DNA of 64,000 nt, taken from the NCBI RefSeq assembly GCF_024124545.1, contig NZ_JAMXSF010000004.1, forward strand, positions 62,001 through 126,000. Direction: 5' to 3'. The translations under genes and the position numbers were made by a program. Of this stretch, positions 46,263 to 56,043 are shown one piece after another. The first letter of the stretch is position 1, and the number at the start of each line of letters is the position of its first letter. This stretch comes from Pseudoalteromonas sp. XMcav2-N. Lineage in GTDB: Bacteria; Pseudomonadota; Gammaproteobacteria; Enterobacterales; Alteromonadaceae. A model generated the notes under the pieces. The model did no database searches. It was not told where the DNA came from and was given only the letters and a program-made list of their open reading frames with translations.

Positions 46263-48308
46263 ATGACTAACCCGTTAATTGGCATGGAAGGCTTGCCACC
46301 GTTTTCAAAAATTAAACCAGAACACGTTGTGGAGGCACTGAAACAAGCCATCGCACATTGCCGAGACACCATAGACGAGGTGCTGAAAAACGATTCATAC
46401 AGCTGGGAAAACCTGGTGCTGCCACTCGAAGAAGCCGACGATAAGCTGTCGCGCATGTGGTCGCCGGTTTCGCATATGCACTCGGTGGTTAATAACGATG
46501 CATTACGTCAGGCATTCGATGCTTGTCTGCCTTTGATCTCAGAATACAGTACTTATGTAGGTCAACATCAGGGCTTATATCAGGCATACAAGTCGCTCAA
46601 AGAATCAGACACCTTTGCAACACTGAGCACTGCCCAGCAAAAAACCTTAGAAAACGCATTGCGTGACTTCAAGCTGTCGGGCATTGCGCTGGCACCAGAA
46701 CAGCAAAAACGGTACGGCGAGATCAGTGCGCGTTTGTCTGAGTTGTCGTCTAAGTTTGGCAATAATGTGATGGATGCGACACAAGCCTGGACTAAGCATG
46801 TGACCGACGAAGCTGCATTATCAGGTCTGCCTGAGTCCGCACTGGCACTGGCGGCACATACAGCGCAAAGCAAAGAACTTGAAGGCTGGGTGTTCACGCT
46901 GGACATTCCTTCGTACCTGCCGGTCATGACGTATGCCGATAATCGTGAGCTGCGTGAAGAAATGTACCGTGCTTATGTGACCCGTGCGTCTGATCAAGGT
47001 CCGAATGCTAAAGAATTTGATAACTCAGAATTGATGAGCGAAGAGCTGGCACTGCGCCATGAACTGGCTCAGTTACTGGGTTTTGACAGCTATGCGCATA
47101 AATCACTGGCCACAAAAATGGCACAATCTCCTGAGCAGGTATTTACTTTCCTGAACGATTTGGCGCTACATGCCAAGCCTCAGGCCGAAAATGAGCTGGC
47201 TGAGTTAAAAGCATTTGCTGAAAAAGAGTACGGAGCTACAGAGCTGGCTGCCTGGGACTATGGCTATTATGGCGAGAAGCTGAAACAGGCCAAATATGCT
47301 ATTTCTGACGAAATACTGCGCCCTTACTTCCCGGCAGATACCGTATTAAACGGCTTGTTCGAAACCGTGAGCCGTCTGTTCGGCATTAAAGTGACTGAGA
47401 TTCAGGACTTTGATACTTATCATCCGGATGTGCGCTTCTTTGCAATTCACGATGCACAAGGCACTTTGCGCGGTCACTTCTATCTCGACCTGTATGCCCG
47501 TGAGCACAAACGTGGCGGCGCCTGGATGGACGACTGCATGGGTCGTAAAGTACGTGTCAGTGGCGAGTTACAAACGCCGGTTGCCTACCTTGTGTGTAAT
47601 TTCAATAAAGCGGTAGGTGATAAACCTGCGCTGTTTACTCACAACGAAGTAACCACTTTATTCCATGAATTTGGCCATGGTATTCACCATATGCTGACTC
47701 AGGTTGATGCATCAGCGGTTGCGGGTATCAACGGGGTTGCCTGGGATGCGGTAGAGCTGCCAAGTCAGTTCCTGGAAAACTGGTGCTACGAAGAAGAGGC
47801 ACTGGCGTTTATTTCCGGTCATTATGAGACGGGTGAGCCATTACCAAAAGCACTACTGGACAAGTTGCTGGCGGCGAAAAACTTCCAGTCAGCCATGCAG
47901 ATGTTACGTCAGTTAGAGTTCTCGTTGTTCGATTTCCATATCCATGCAGACTTTGACCCGGCTAAGCCATGCCAGATCCAGCATACTTTGAATGCGGTCA
48001 GAGAGAAGACTGCGGTCGTCAAGGCGCCGGAATTCAATCGCTTCGCACACAGCTTTAGCCATATTTTTGCTGGTGGTTACAGCGCTGGTTACTACTCGTA
48101 TAAATGGGCTGAAGTACTGTCGGCTGACGCATTCTCGCGCTTTGAGGAAGAAGGGATCTTTAACGGCCAGACAGGTTCCGACTTTATGCAGCATATCCTT
48201 GAGAAAGGGGGATCTGAAGATCCTATGACGCTGTTCACTCGTTTCCGTGGCCGTGAACCCAGTGTCGACGCACTGCTGCGTCACAGTGGCATCGAAAAAG
48301 CGGCATAA
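46263..48308 (+). CDS. prlC: oligopeptidase A
   Basis: A 681-aa cytosolic M3 zinc peptidase. I chose MTNPLIGMEGLPPFSKIKPEHV at 46263 (AGAGG 5-6 nt upstream); the longer frame from 46194 has no ribosome site. The zinc motif is HEFGH (H468, E469, H472), and the C-terminal HIFAGGYSAGYYSYKWAEVLSADAF is typical. It degrades short peptides, including cleaved signal peptides. Length and start match E. coli PrlC. A lipoprotein relative is encoded at 5064-7217. Confidence 0.95.
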   Translation: MTNPLIGMEGLPPFSKIKPEHVVEALKQAIAHCRDTIDEVLKNDSYSWENLVLPLEEADDKLSRMWSPVSHMHSVVNNDALRQAFDACLPLISEYSTYVGQHQGLYQAYKSLKESDTFATLSTAQQKTLENALRDFKLSGIALAPEQQKRYGEISARLSELSSKFGNNVMDATQAWTKHVTDEAALSGLPESALALAAHTAQSKELEGWVFTLDIPSYLPVMTYADNRELREEMYRAYVTRASDQGPNAKEFDNSELMSEELALRHELAQLLGFDSYAHKSLATKMAQSPEQVFTFLNDLALHAKPQAENELAELKAFAEKEYGATELAAWDYGYYGEKLKQAKYAISDEILRPYFPADTVLNGLFETVSRLFGIKVTEIQDFDTYHPDVRFFAIHDAQGTLRGHFYLDLYAREHKRGGAWMDDCMGRKVRVSGELQTPVAYLVCNFNKAVGDKPALFTHNEVTTLFHEFGHGIHHMLTQVDASAVAGINGVAWDAVELPSQFLENWCYEEEALAFISGHYETGEPLPKALLDKLLAAKNFQSAMQMLRQLEFSLFDFHIHADFDPAKPCQIQHTLNAVREKTAVVKAPEFNRFAHSFSHIFAGGYSAGYYSYKWAEVLSADAFSRFEEEGIFNGQTGSDFMQHILEKGGSEDPMTLFTRFRGREPSVDALLRHSGIEKAA

Positions 48309-48332
48309 GCCGTCTTTCTGGCGGCTTTTTGA
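48307..48332 (+). terminator. prlC terminator
   Basis: AGCCGTC and GGCGGCT (one wobble pair) form a 7-bp stem over TTTCT, followed by TTTTTG, overlapping the stop codon region of prlC. Confidence 0.75.
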
Positions 48333-48366
48333 ACACCTGTTCCCCGCATGCCGCCAGACCTGACTT

Positions 48367-48400
48367 AAAAACACCACATAAGTCGCTTGTGTGGTGTTTT
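48367..48400. terminator. second hairpin between prlC and the response regulator
   Basis: AAAACACCACA and TGTGGTGTTTT form an 11-bp stem with A and T tracts, so it can act in either direction. It backs up the prlC terminator. Confidence 0.7.
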
Positions 48401-48465
48401 CCATTCGCAAATTAGACAGTTCGCGCTATGCTGTTTTAGAGAACCAACCTTGTAGGGACCGCTGC

Positions 48466-49605
48466 ATGAGCAATTTAGTACTGGCCATTGATGACGATAA
48501 ACTGGTACATCACATTGTCGAACAATCCTTATTGCACAGCTGTAAAGTTATCCACGCATACAGTGGCGAAGAAGGGCTGAAAATGGCCCAGGAGCAACAG
48601 CCGGATATTATTTTGCTCGACATAGAAATGCCTGGCCCTTCGGGCTTTGAAGTGTGTGAGCGGCTGAAAGCGAACCCTCAGTTGTGTGATATTCCGGTGA
48701 TGTTTTTGTCGTCTAAGAGTGCCATTTCTGAGCGAATGCGCGGCTACAATGCTGGCGGGGCCGACTACATTGTTAAGCCTTTCGACAGCGATGAAATGCT
48801 GGCGCGTATTAAGGTGTTGGATGAATATCGCCGCCAATCGCTCAAGCTTAAGCAGGATGTGCAAAAAGCACAGATCACTGCCGAAATCGCGATGTCGGAT
48901 TCTGGCGATATGGGTCGGATCATGCGCTATGTGGGTCAGTCATATCATGCTCATGACCTTAATACCCTGTCTGAGTACTTTTTTGAATTTTTTGTACCCC
49001 TGCAATTGCAGGTTGCGGTGGCATTTTGGTATCACGAAGGCGAAGTCTTTTATTCTCAGGAAGGCGCCATTCAGCCACTGGAGCAGGAGCTGCTTGAGAA
49101 ACACCGCGATGGCGATCGCTTTGTGGACTTTGGTCGTCGTACCATTATTAACTATCCCAAAGTATCTCTGCTGATCAAAAACATGCCGATGGACGACGTA
49201 GGGTTATACGGCCGTTACAAAGATTTGTTGCCGCATATTCTCGAAGCCACCAATGCTAAAATCAAGGATATGGAGGTCAGTGAGGTGGCATTGAACAAAG
49301 TAGAGCAAATTGGCCTGGCGTTTGAATCGCTGAGCGATCAACTCGGTGATGTTGCCGCGGCATTTAACAGCAAACTGACCGAGTTTTCAGAGTATGTGGC
49401 CGATGAGCACGTCAATGGCAAGCAGGCTGAAATAAAACAATTGTATGAGCACTTTTCACTGGTTAATGATGAATTCTCGATTATTCGCTATAAACTGGGT
49501 GAAATCACCGAAGTTCGGCATGAACTTATCCAGAGTTTAAATCAGATGGCTAAACCCTGGGGTGAAGAAGACGTGCCAGCACAGACAGATATCGAGCTGT
49601 TTTAA
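48466..49605 (+). CDS. response regulator with unclassified output region
   Basis: A 379-aa protein starting at MSNLVLAIDDD (TAGGGA upstream); the frame from 48391 overlaps a terminator. Residues 1-120 are a CheY-like receiver with acidic pair IDDD, phosphoacceptor D52 in LLDIEMPG, and K in VKPFDSDEM. The remaining 260 residues have no DNA-binding, GGDEF, EAL or HD motif that I can see; they include a region FEFFVPLQLQVAVAFWYHEGEVF and a coiled segment near 280-340 (IGLAFESLSDQLGDVAAAF). It stands alone, so its kinase partner is unknown. Confidence 0.83.
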   Translation: MSNLVLAIDDDKLVHHIVEQSLLHSCKVIHAYSGEEGLKMAQEQQPDIILLDIEMPGPSGFEVCERLKANPQLCDIPVMFLSSKSAISERMRGYNAGGADYIVKPFDSDEMLARIKVLDEYRRQSLKLKQDVQKAQITAEIAMSDSGDMGRIMRYVGQSYHAHDLNTLSEYFFEFFVPLQLQVAVAFWYHEGEVFYSQEGAIQPLEQELLEKHRDGDRFVDFGRRTIINYPKVSLLIKNMPMDDVGLYGRYKDLLPHILEATNAKIKDMEVSEVALNKVEQIGLAFESLSDQLGDVAAAFNSKLTEFSEYVADEHVNGKQAEIKQLYEHFSLVNDEFSIIRYKLGEITEVRHELIQSLNQMAKPWGEEDVPAQTDIELF

Positions 49606-49691
49606 TCGCAGCTCGGCATGTGTAAGACAGAGATTTCATAACCGTGATGATCCAGATATAATCTCTGCGTTACTATTTGCGGAGCCTGCTG

Positions 49692-50447
49692 TTGATCATC
49701 CATACCCCTTTTGCCGAAAACCGTCCTTATTTAGCGCGTATTGAACAACAGTTTGCCTTGCAAACCTGGCAGCAGGACAATCCTAATTTTCGTTTAACCT
49801 TTGATGAGGCCGGATTGCAGCTATTAAAGCTTGATGAGCCTAAGCTGGGGGGGATCAGGGTTGACTTTGTTACGGGAGCGAGCGCACATCGTCGTAAGTT
49901 TGGCGGCGGTAAAGGGCAGGCCATAGCCAAGGCAGTGGGGCTAAATAAAGGGGCTACTCCTGTGGTACTGGATGCCACTGCGGGGCTAGGGCGAGATGCC
50001 TTTGTGTTGGCAGCGCTGGGCTGTGAAGTGATCTTACACGAGCGTCACCCGGTTGTGGCGGCATTGCTGTTTGATGGCCTGGAGCGCGCTTATCAGGACG
50101 CTGAGATAGGCAGCTGGATGCAGCAAAATATGCGTATGGTGTTTGGCTCCAGCCACGACCTGCTGGCACAGAGCGAGCTACAGCCAGATGTGGTGTATCT
50201 GGATCCTATGTTTCCGCATCGTGAGAAATCGGCGCAGGTTAAAAAAGAAATGCGGGTGTTCCAGTCTTTGGTAGGCGGAGATGCCGACGCCGATGCCTTG
50301 CTACCGTTTGCTCATGCACTGGCATCGAAACGTGTGGTGGTCAAGCGACCCGACTATGCGCCATTTTTGAATGAGCAAAAACCCAGTATGCAGATCGAGA
50401 CCAAAAAGAACCGCTTTGATGTTTATGTTAAAGCGGCAATGAAGTAA
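49692..50447 (+). CDS. rsmJ: 16S rRNA (guanine1516-N2)-methyltransferase
   Basis: A 251-aa SAM-dependent methyltransferase. A TTG start at 49692 is preferred because GGAG lies 7 nt upstream and the length then matches E. coli RsmJ (250). SAM motif [18 protein letters not shown] and the catalytic [15 protein letters not shown] stretch are as in the family; [11 protein letters not shown] precedes them. The stop codon TAA is also the first three bases of a TAATACCAA repeat end. Confidence 0.92.
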   Translation: MIIHTPFAENRPYLARIEQQFALQTWQQDNPNFRLTFDEAGLQLLKLDEPKLGGIRVDFVTGASAHRRKFGGGKGQAIAKAVGLNKGATPVVLDATAGLGRDAFVLAALGCEVILHERHPVVAALLFDGLERAYQDAEIGSWMQQNMRMVFGSSHDLLAQSELQPDVVYLDPMFPHREKSAQVKKEMRVFQSLVGGDADADALLPFAHALASKRVVVKRPDYAPFLNEQKPSMQIETKKNRFDVYVKAAMK

Positions 50448-50510
50448 TACCAATCTCCAAAACTTTGCCTGTTATCTCGTATTCGATTTGAGCGCTAAGA
50501 AACAGGCGGC
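50445..50510. repeat. possible partial TAATACCAA repeat, copy C
   Basis: TAATACCAAT begins on the rsmJ stop codon as in copies A and B, followed by an AT-rich stretch with CTGTTATCTCG. I find no matching TTGGTATTA right end, so this may be a truncated copy. Confidence 0.35.
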
Positions 50511-50725
50511 TCATCCGGTCATCCCGTACTTGATGCGGAAACTACCAGCAGACGGCTCAGCAGATCATCCATGGCACTAACCCTAAACCCACCCCCAGTC
50601 ATCCCGCACTTGATGTGGGATCTATCAGCAAGCTGCTCAGCAGATCACTAATGGCACCAACCCCAACCCCACCTCCGGTCATCCCGCACTTGATGCGGGA
50701 TCTACCAGCAAGCGGCTCAGGGGGT
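50511..50725. repeat. 80-bp tandem repeat, three units
   Basis: The block GTCATCCCGCACTTGATG, then CGGGATCTACCAGCAAG and CGGCTCAGCAGATCA, recurs with exact 80-bp spacing (at 50518, 50598 and 50678). Each unit contains a CCCGCA/TGCGGG-type hairpin. The third unit is cut short by unrelated sequence. Confidence 0.85.
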
Positions 50726-50749
50726 ATTGGTGGTCCATATTAAAATGCT

Positions 50750-50835
50750 AATGGTTCCCGGCTCGGAGGCCGGGATGACGAAGGTTCGGAGGCAGGGATA
50801 ACTGAGAGGCCGAGATGACGAAGGTGGTCAATCAT
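50750..50835. repeat. GGGATGACGAAGG repeat cluster, inverted relative to the 80-bp units
   Basis: CCGGGATGACGAAGGT, AGGCAGGGATAACTGA and GAGGCCGAGATGACGAAGGT follow one another. GGGATGAC is the reverse complement of GTCATCCC in the 80-bp units, so the region as a whole forms large imperfect inverted repeats. The rest of the gap to 51148 holds the promoter of the chemotaxis receptor and nothing else that I recognise. Confidence 0.6.
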
Positions 50836-51148
50836 CGATACCGTATGCAACGGTATTGAGCTGGTATATCGGCTGAGTAGCGAGCGGTAGAGCCACACAG
50901 TCAGAACCACAGTCAGAACCACAGGTAAAGTCATAAAAATGGATGTCCAAACAGATTTTGGCTACAACAAAAGACAGCCAAAGCACCTGTCAGATCTGCT
51001 TGTCATTTGTTTGACGTAAAGTTCCTGTAAAAGGTATTCACTTCTTCTACGCCAAAAGTATGTTTTTAAAATTGACTGGTTGATTTCTGAGCAATCTACA
51101 TCAAACTGTCATAAAATGTTAATAGTCTACGCCCGAATTTGAATCAAT

Positions 51149-53089
51149 ATGGCTGTAGTATCTATGCGTGTTTCTACTTTTACTCGGTTGCTTGCCGTGT
51201 TACTGGCCCTGGCCAGTATCGTGCTGGCTGCCACCTTGTTCTGGGCCAGTCAGGTCTTTAGTGAATTAGACAAACAAAACAACGCTTATGTTACGCTGAA
51301 AAACACCATACTGATCGATCTTGCCGGTACGATCGAAGATTATCTGAGCACAGGTGACAGCCAGGAGCTCAGCAAGGCCAGCGAACAAATAGCGACCCTC
51401 AAACAGCATCAATTGACAGCGTTGCCTTCAGTGCTTGCTTCTGACATGACGAATCAACTTGATGCACTCGATAGCGACATTAATGGTAAATACCGTGCCC
51501 TTGGTAAGCTGTCGGGCAATGAAATGGCGCTGCTGGACAACGCCATCAGACAAATGTCGGGCTCGGCGTCCTCTTTAATGAGCTATACGGCCAAAGCCCC
51601 GGATCATCCGCTTGCACCACGCTATTACGCGCTGGCATCAGATTACTATGGGGAAGTCAGCAACCTCAGTATTTACACCTATCAGCTGGTGATCCACTTT
51701 GAGCAGCAAACACGTCAAAACCTGTTAAACAGCGTGCGTCGCCTTCAGGATTTGGCACAGCAGATAGACCGCCTGGCCGACTTAGGGGTAATGAGTGAAA
51801 TTGACGAAGACGAGTTATTTCTGGGGGCTGAGGCAGAAGACTTAGCACTGGAGATCAAAGCGGAATTGATCAGCTGGCCCAAGCGTTTTAGTCGCGACCT
51901 GGAAAATACCTTGGCTCAGGCTGAACAGCGTCAGCAGGGCATAGCTCAGCTGCGAGGGGATATTAAGGCGATTTCGGCGCTGGTGTTGAGCGCTGAAGAA
52001 GCCCTGCAGGCAGAGCAAAATACGCTTAAGCAAAACGTCTTTACGATTTTTGGTGTGGCCATTGGCTTGCTGGTGCTACTAGCCATTGCTGTATATATCG
52101 TGCAGTTTAGTCAGGTACTGACGCCACTTCGCCAGCTCCGCAATGGCTTTGCGTTCCTGATAGAAAGCAATGAGCTGAAAAACATCGACAGTCAGAATGC
52201 CAATACTGAGATTGGCGAGATAGCCAGTTACTTTAATCAGCTTATTGAACGTCAGCGTGGTGAAGCGCAGGAGCGGGAGCAAATGCTGGCGGTGATCAAT
52301 GACTTTATGCAGGATATGAATACCAACCTGGCCAGTATTAGTGAGCTGGCAGAAACCACCTCCTCTCAGGTGGAGCAGAATCAGCATCAGCTTGACGAGA
52401 TCAAAGCGTTGGGTTCAGAGGCCAGTGAAATCAATCAGCAGGTGTCGGATAACGCCAGTGAAACTTTCTCTGCGATGAAGCAAAGCGTGAGCTATGCCGA
52501 GTCAATGCTCAGCGCAAGTTCCAGTACCCAGCAGCGAGTAGAGCAGGGCTTATCCAGCCTCAACGAACTGTTAAACGGGGTGGCTGATGTGGGCAAAGTG
52601 ATTGAAATGATCCGCACTATTGCAGAGCAAACCAACTTGCTGGCACTGAATGCGGCCATTGAGTCGGCGCGTGCCGGGGAGCACGGGCGAGGGTTTGCAG
52701 TGGTGGCCGATGAAGTGCGCAAGCTGGCTCAGCAAACGCAGGACTCGTTGTCAGACATCAATGAACAGCTGAACATCCTCAGTGACAATTCAAGTAAAGT
52801 GTCGTCGCAGATCAGCGCACTGGCAGACGAAGCACAGCAACAAACTGAACATGCGCAGGAACTGAAGAGTAATTCTGAAGGGGTTGCTGAGCGCGCTCAG
52901 GGAGCCAGCCAGGTGGCTGAGCATGCCATGGAGCTGGCTCAGCAACAAAGTTCGCTGGTAGATAACTTCAGCAGTGCGATGGCCCTGATGAAACAACAGG
53001 TGAACGGCTCAAATCAGCAGGTACGGGATATTCAACACAGTTTGCAGGAGCAGATGATCAAAATTCGTGAAAGTATTGGTATTCAATAA
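51149..53089 (+). CDS. methyl-accepting chemotaxis protein
   Basis: A 646-aa receptor: transmembrane helix at about 10-32, a helical periplasmic sensor with many Asp/Glu (33-298), a second membrane helix at about 300-322 ([21 protein letters not shown]), a HAMP-like region, then the signalling domain with the hairpin tip [38 protein letters not shown]. It signals to CheA/CheW. The ATG at 51149 or 51164 ([10 protein letters not shown]) could be the start. The sensor is of the long helical-bimodular type; its ligand is unknown. Confidence 0.92.
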   Translation: MAVVSMRVSTFTRLLAVLLALASIVLAATLFWASQVFSELDKQNNAYVTLKNTILIDLAGTIEDYLSTGDSQELSKASEQIATLKQHQLTALPSVLASDMTNQLDALDSDINGKYRALGKLSGNEMALLDNAIRQMSGSASSLMSYTAKAPDHPLAPRYYALASDYYGEVSNLSIYTYQLVIHFEQQTRQNLLNSVRRLQDLAQQIDRLADLGVMSEIDEDELFLGAEAEDLALEIKAELISWPKRFSRDLENTLAQAEQRQQGIAQLRGDIKAISALVLSAEEALQAEQNTLKQNVFTIFGVAIGLLVLLAIAVYIVQFSQVLTPLRQLRNGFAFLIESNELKNIDSQNANTEIGEIASYFNQLIERQRGEAQEREQMLAVINDFMQDMNTNLASISELAETTSSQVEQNQHQLDEIKALGSEASEINQQVSDNASETFSAMKQSVSYAESMLSASSSTQQRVEQGLSSLNELLNGVADVGKVIEMIRTIAEQTNLLALNAAIESARAGEHGRGFAVVADEVRKLAQQTQDSLSDINEQLNILSDNSSKVSSQISALADEAQQQTEHAQELKSNSEGVAERAQGASQVAEHAMELAQQQSSLVDNFSSAMALMKQQVNGSNQQVRDIQHSLQEQMIKIRESIGIQ

Positions 53090-53107
53090 CTCACACAGCT
53101 GTTCTTT

Positions 53108-53140
53108 GCTCGCTGACATGATGTATTGATGTCGGCGAGC
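53108..53140 (+). terminator. hairpin after the chemotaxis receptor gene
   Basis: GCTCGCTGACAT and ATGTCGGCGAGC pair over 12 bp with one wobble and a 9-nt loop. The T-rich tract starts only 12 nt later, so it is a possible terminator. Confidence 0.45.
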
Positions 53141-53229
53141 AGCTGCTCACCTTTTCGTCTATTTCTGGTAACTTGCCGGTATCTTTGCTACAACTTGGCC
53201 ATGCGTTATCTGCTATTAAGGACAGCAAG

Positions 53230-54228
53230 ATGAATTGGTTAGTTAACACGCTAACGGCAAGTTTATTTGCTCTGACTCTGAGCGCCTGCTCCGACAGTGC
53301 ACAACAAGCCGACCCTGACTTTACCCCACAAAACACCGAGCGCAGCTTTTTATCCGACAATAGTCCGGTCGTTTTTATCGATGAAGCCCACCATAACTTT
53401 TTAACTATGAATGGTCGTTTCCGGCCTTTTACGCAGGTGCTGCAAAGTGATGGCTATACGGTTAAAGCAAGCAAGGTTACGTTCAATACAGAGCACCTGA
53501 ATCAGGCTGATATTTTAGTGATAGCCAATGCGCTGGACAAAGACCGGACTGACTGGAATCCCCCCTTTGGCAATGCTCTTACCATGCAAGAAGTCACGGT
53601 CGTGACAGAGTGGGTGAAGCAAGGTGGCGCGTTGTTTTTAGTGGCCGATCATACGCCGTTTCCTAAAGTGATAGAAAACCTGACCCATGCACTAGGATTT
53701 GAATTCAGCCATGGTCACGTAGGTAATGCACAGTTCACAACTCATGCTAATACCTTAGCACAGCATGCAATTACCTTAGCGGTCGTGCCTGCGCTGAGAA
53801 AGCTGCCAGGTGCGTCATCCATGACAGGGTTTGGTCTGACGGGCGCTGTAGGTGGTGCAGCTTCAGCGGCAGCAACAGACCAATCGACAGGTCAAATCGA
53901 ACAGGTTCGCTCGTTTGGTGGCTCGGCATTCAGAGCACCAGAAGGCGCGATTTCACTGCTTACGCTTGGCCCGCAAGCTATGTCGGTTAACCCTCAGGTA
54001 CCTTTTCAGATCACGGCGGACACGCCACGTATGTCTGTGGATGGCTGGAGCCAGGGCGCGGTGCTCGAGTTTGGTAAAGGGCGGGTCGCTGTATTTGCCG
54101 AAGGCATGATGTTTTCCTCGCAAGTGGATACACAATCAGGGCAAAAATATGGGCTGACTTCAGAAGGGGCTGAGCACAACGAAGGTTTTCTGCTCAATGT
54201 GATGCGTTGGCTGGCAAACGCCGAGTGA
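53230..54228 (+). CDS. lipoprotein with a glutamine-amidotransferase-like (DUF4350-type) fold
   Basis: A 332-aa protein starting at MNWLVNTLTASLFALTLSAC (AAGGA 8 nt upstream), with Cys at the lipobox LSAC; the frame from 53173 lacks these. The mature part (VFIDEAHHNFLTMNGRFRPFTQVLQSDGYTV, ILVIANAL, WVKQGGALFLVADHTPFP, GRVAVFAEGMMFSSQ) has the alternating strand/helix pattern of class I GATase-like domains without a clear catalytic Cys. Function unknown; it faces the periplasm. Confidence 0.75.
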   Translation: MNWLVNTLTASLFALTLSACSDSAQQADPDFTPQNTERSFLSDNSPVVFIDEAHHNFLTMNGRFRPFTQVLQSDGYTVKASKVTFNTEHLNQADILVIANALDKDRTDWNPPFGNALTMQEVTVVTEWVKQGGALFLVADHTPFPKVIENLTHALGFEFSHGHVGNAQFTTHANTLAQHAITLAVVPALRKLPGASSMTGFGLTGAVGGAASAAATDQSTGQIEQVRSFGGSAFRAPEGAISLLTLGPQAMSVNPQVPFQITADTPRMSVDGWSQGAVLEFGKGRVAVFAEGMMFSSQVDTQSGQKYGLTSEGAEHNEGFLLNVMRWLANAE

Positions 54229-54349
54229 TCGTCAGGGCATACACTGGGTGACTTGGTGTGTGTCAGTTTGTGAGCCGGTTTAGCAGCGACTATCTTTATC
54301 AGGGTGAGTGTCTTACAAAGAAAAAAGTTGAAAGCAAGCAGGAGTAATA

Positions 54350-55909
54350 ATGAGCGACAGTAACTTAACTGAAAACTTTGAACATAAACTCAATCTGCGC
54401 AGCCTGAAGGTGGAGGATTATGCAGCTCTTAAAGAGGTGATGGGTATTGTTTACCCTGATCTGGGAGGCGCCCCGTCAGAGAAGCAGTTCAAGGCTCAGC
54501 TCAGCAGCTTTCCCGAAGGTCAGATCTGTATTGAAGACCATGGTAAAGTGGTCGCCGCAGCATTCTCCTTGATTGTGGATTACGACAAGTTTGGCGATCA
54601 CCACACTTATGATGAAATTACCGGTGACGCCTACCTCACCACACATGACCCGCAGGGAGATGTGCTTTACGGTGCCGAAGTTTTTGTGCACCCTGACTAT
54701 CAGGGCATGCGTCTGGGACGTCGCTTGTACGAGGCCAGAAAAGAGCTATGCCAAAACCTCAACCTTAAATCGATTGTAGCCGGTGGTCGTATTCCTAACT
54801 ATCAACACCATGCCAGTGAAATGTCGCCACAAAAGTACATTGAGCTGGTAAAGAAAAAAGAAATCTATGACCCCATACTCAGCTTTCAGCTGTCAAACGA
54901 CTTTGAAGTAAAGCGCGTACTCAATAAATACCTGCCGGAAGATAAAGAATCCAAGGGGTATGCAACCTTGCTGGAATGGACCAACCTGTACTACGAGCGC
55001 CATGAATCCCCTTTGTTTGGCGCGGTCAAAAAATCCGCCCGGGTAGGCTGTGTACAATGGCAGATGCGTCCGCCTAATTCCGTTGCAGAGTTGACCCAGC
55101 ATGTGGAGTTCTTTATTGATGCACTGGCTGACTATCAGTGCGATCTGGCATTGCTGCCCGAGTTGTTTAATGCGCCATTGATGGGCATAGAGGCGCACGA
55201 GAACTCGCTGGACTCCATCAAAGCATTGGCGGCATTTTCCAATGAAGTAGTGGAAGCCATCTCCCATCTGGCGGTCAGCTACAACATTAATATTATCGCA
55301 GGGTCAATTCCGGTGATAGAAGACAAAGCACTCTACAATGTGTCTTATTTTTGCCGGCGCGACGGTACCATAGAGTCGCAAACTAAAATTCACCCGACCC
55401 CGTATGAAAAAAGTGCCTGGATCATGCAAGGTGGCGACAGCCTGAGTGTGTTTGATACCGACTTTGGCAAGATTGGTATTCTGATCTGCTACGATGTGGA
55501 GTTTCCTGAGCTGGCGCGCCTGCTGTCAGAGCAGGGGATGCAGATCCTGTTTGTGCCTTTCTGGACAGATACTAAAAATGCCTACCTGCGGGTACGTTGT
55601 TGCGCGCAAGCCCGTGCCATTGAAAACGAATGTTATGTGGTGACGGCGGGCAGTGTGGGGAACCTGCCCAAGGTGGATGGGGCCGATATTCAGTACGCTC
55701 AGTCTGCAGTGTTTTCACCGTCTGATTTTGCGTTTCCCCACGATGCCACTATGGCCGAAACCACCCCCAACACAGAGATGACTCTGATAGTCGATTTGGA
55801 TCTGGAGAAGCTACACGAGTTGCGTCACGAGGGCTCCGTCAGAAACTATCTGGACAGGAGGCGGGACCTGTATCGAATTAACTGGTTGGGCGAACAAAAA
55901 ATTAAATAA
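54350..55909 (+). CDS. fusion of GNAT acetyltransferase and nitrilase-family hydrolase
   Basis: A 519-aa protein preceded by AGGAG. Residues 1-210 are a GNAT domain (YGAEVFVHPDYQGMRLGRRLYEARKEL, the acetyl-CoA loop). Residues 225-510 are a carbon-nitrogen hydrolase with the Glu-Lys-Cys triad: E271 in LLPELF, K346 in KIHPTPYEK and C380 in ILICYDVEFPE. Such fusions are found in many bacteria and are annotated only as bifunctional GNAT/carbon-nitrogen hydrolase; the substrate is unknown. It stands alone in its transcription unit. Confidence 0.9.
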   Translation: MSDSNLTENFEHKLNLRSLKVEDYAALKEVMGIVYPDLGGAPSEKQFKAQLSSFPEGQICIEDHGKVVAAAFSLIVDYDKFGDHHTYDEITGDAYLTTHDPQGDVLYGAEVFVHPDYQGMRLGRRLYEARKELCQNLNLKSIVAGGRIPNYQHHASEMSPQKYIELVKKKEIYDPILSFQLSNDFEVKRVLNKYLPEDKESKGYATLLEWTNLYYERHESPLFGAVKKSARVGCVQWQMRPPNSVAELTQHVEFFIDALADYQCDLALLPELFNAPLMGIEAHENSLDSIKALAAFSNEVVEAISHLAVSYNINIIAGSIPVIEDKALYNVSYFCRRDGTIESQTKIHPTPYEKSAWIMQGGDSLSVFDTDFGKIGILICYDVEFPELARLLSEQGMQILFVPFWTDTKNAYLRVRCCAQARAIENECYVVTAGSVGNLPKVDGADIQYAQSAVFSPSDFAFPHDATMAETTPNTEMTLIVDLDLEKLHELRHEGSVRNYLDRRRDLYRINWLGEQKIK

Positions 55910-56006
55910 ACGGGCTATGCGCTGTACTGATATGGTCGTAGCCTCTGGCGTATCGAATCTCTGTGAGTTGATTAAGGGGGCCTGATTTATTAGGCGTCTT
56001 TGAAGG

Positions 56007-56036
56007 GCGATATCCAGCGCCTGTGCTGGATATCGC
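56007..56036. terminator. perfect 12-bp inverted repeat after the chaperone gene
   Basis: GCGATATCCAGC and GCTGGATATCGC pair fully over a 6-nt loop. It lies 7 nt beyond the stop of the small periplasmic protein gene on the minus strand. There is no T-tract, so it may stop transcription weakly or protect the mRNA end. Confidence 0.5.
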
Positions 56037-56043
56037 GACTGGG

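Noticed and set aside
50511-50835. CRISPR array
   Set aside because: Only three units, with an 80-bp period in which the whole unit is repeated rather than repeat plus unique spacers, and no cas genes in the window.
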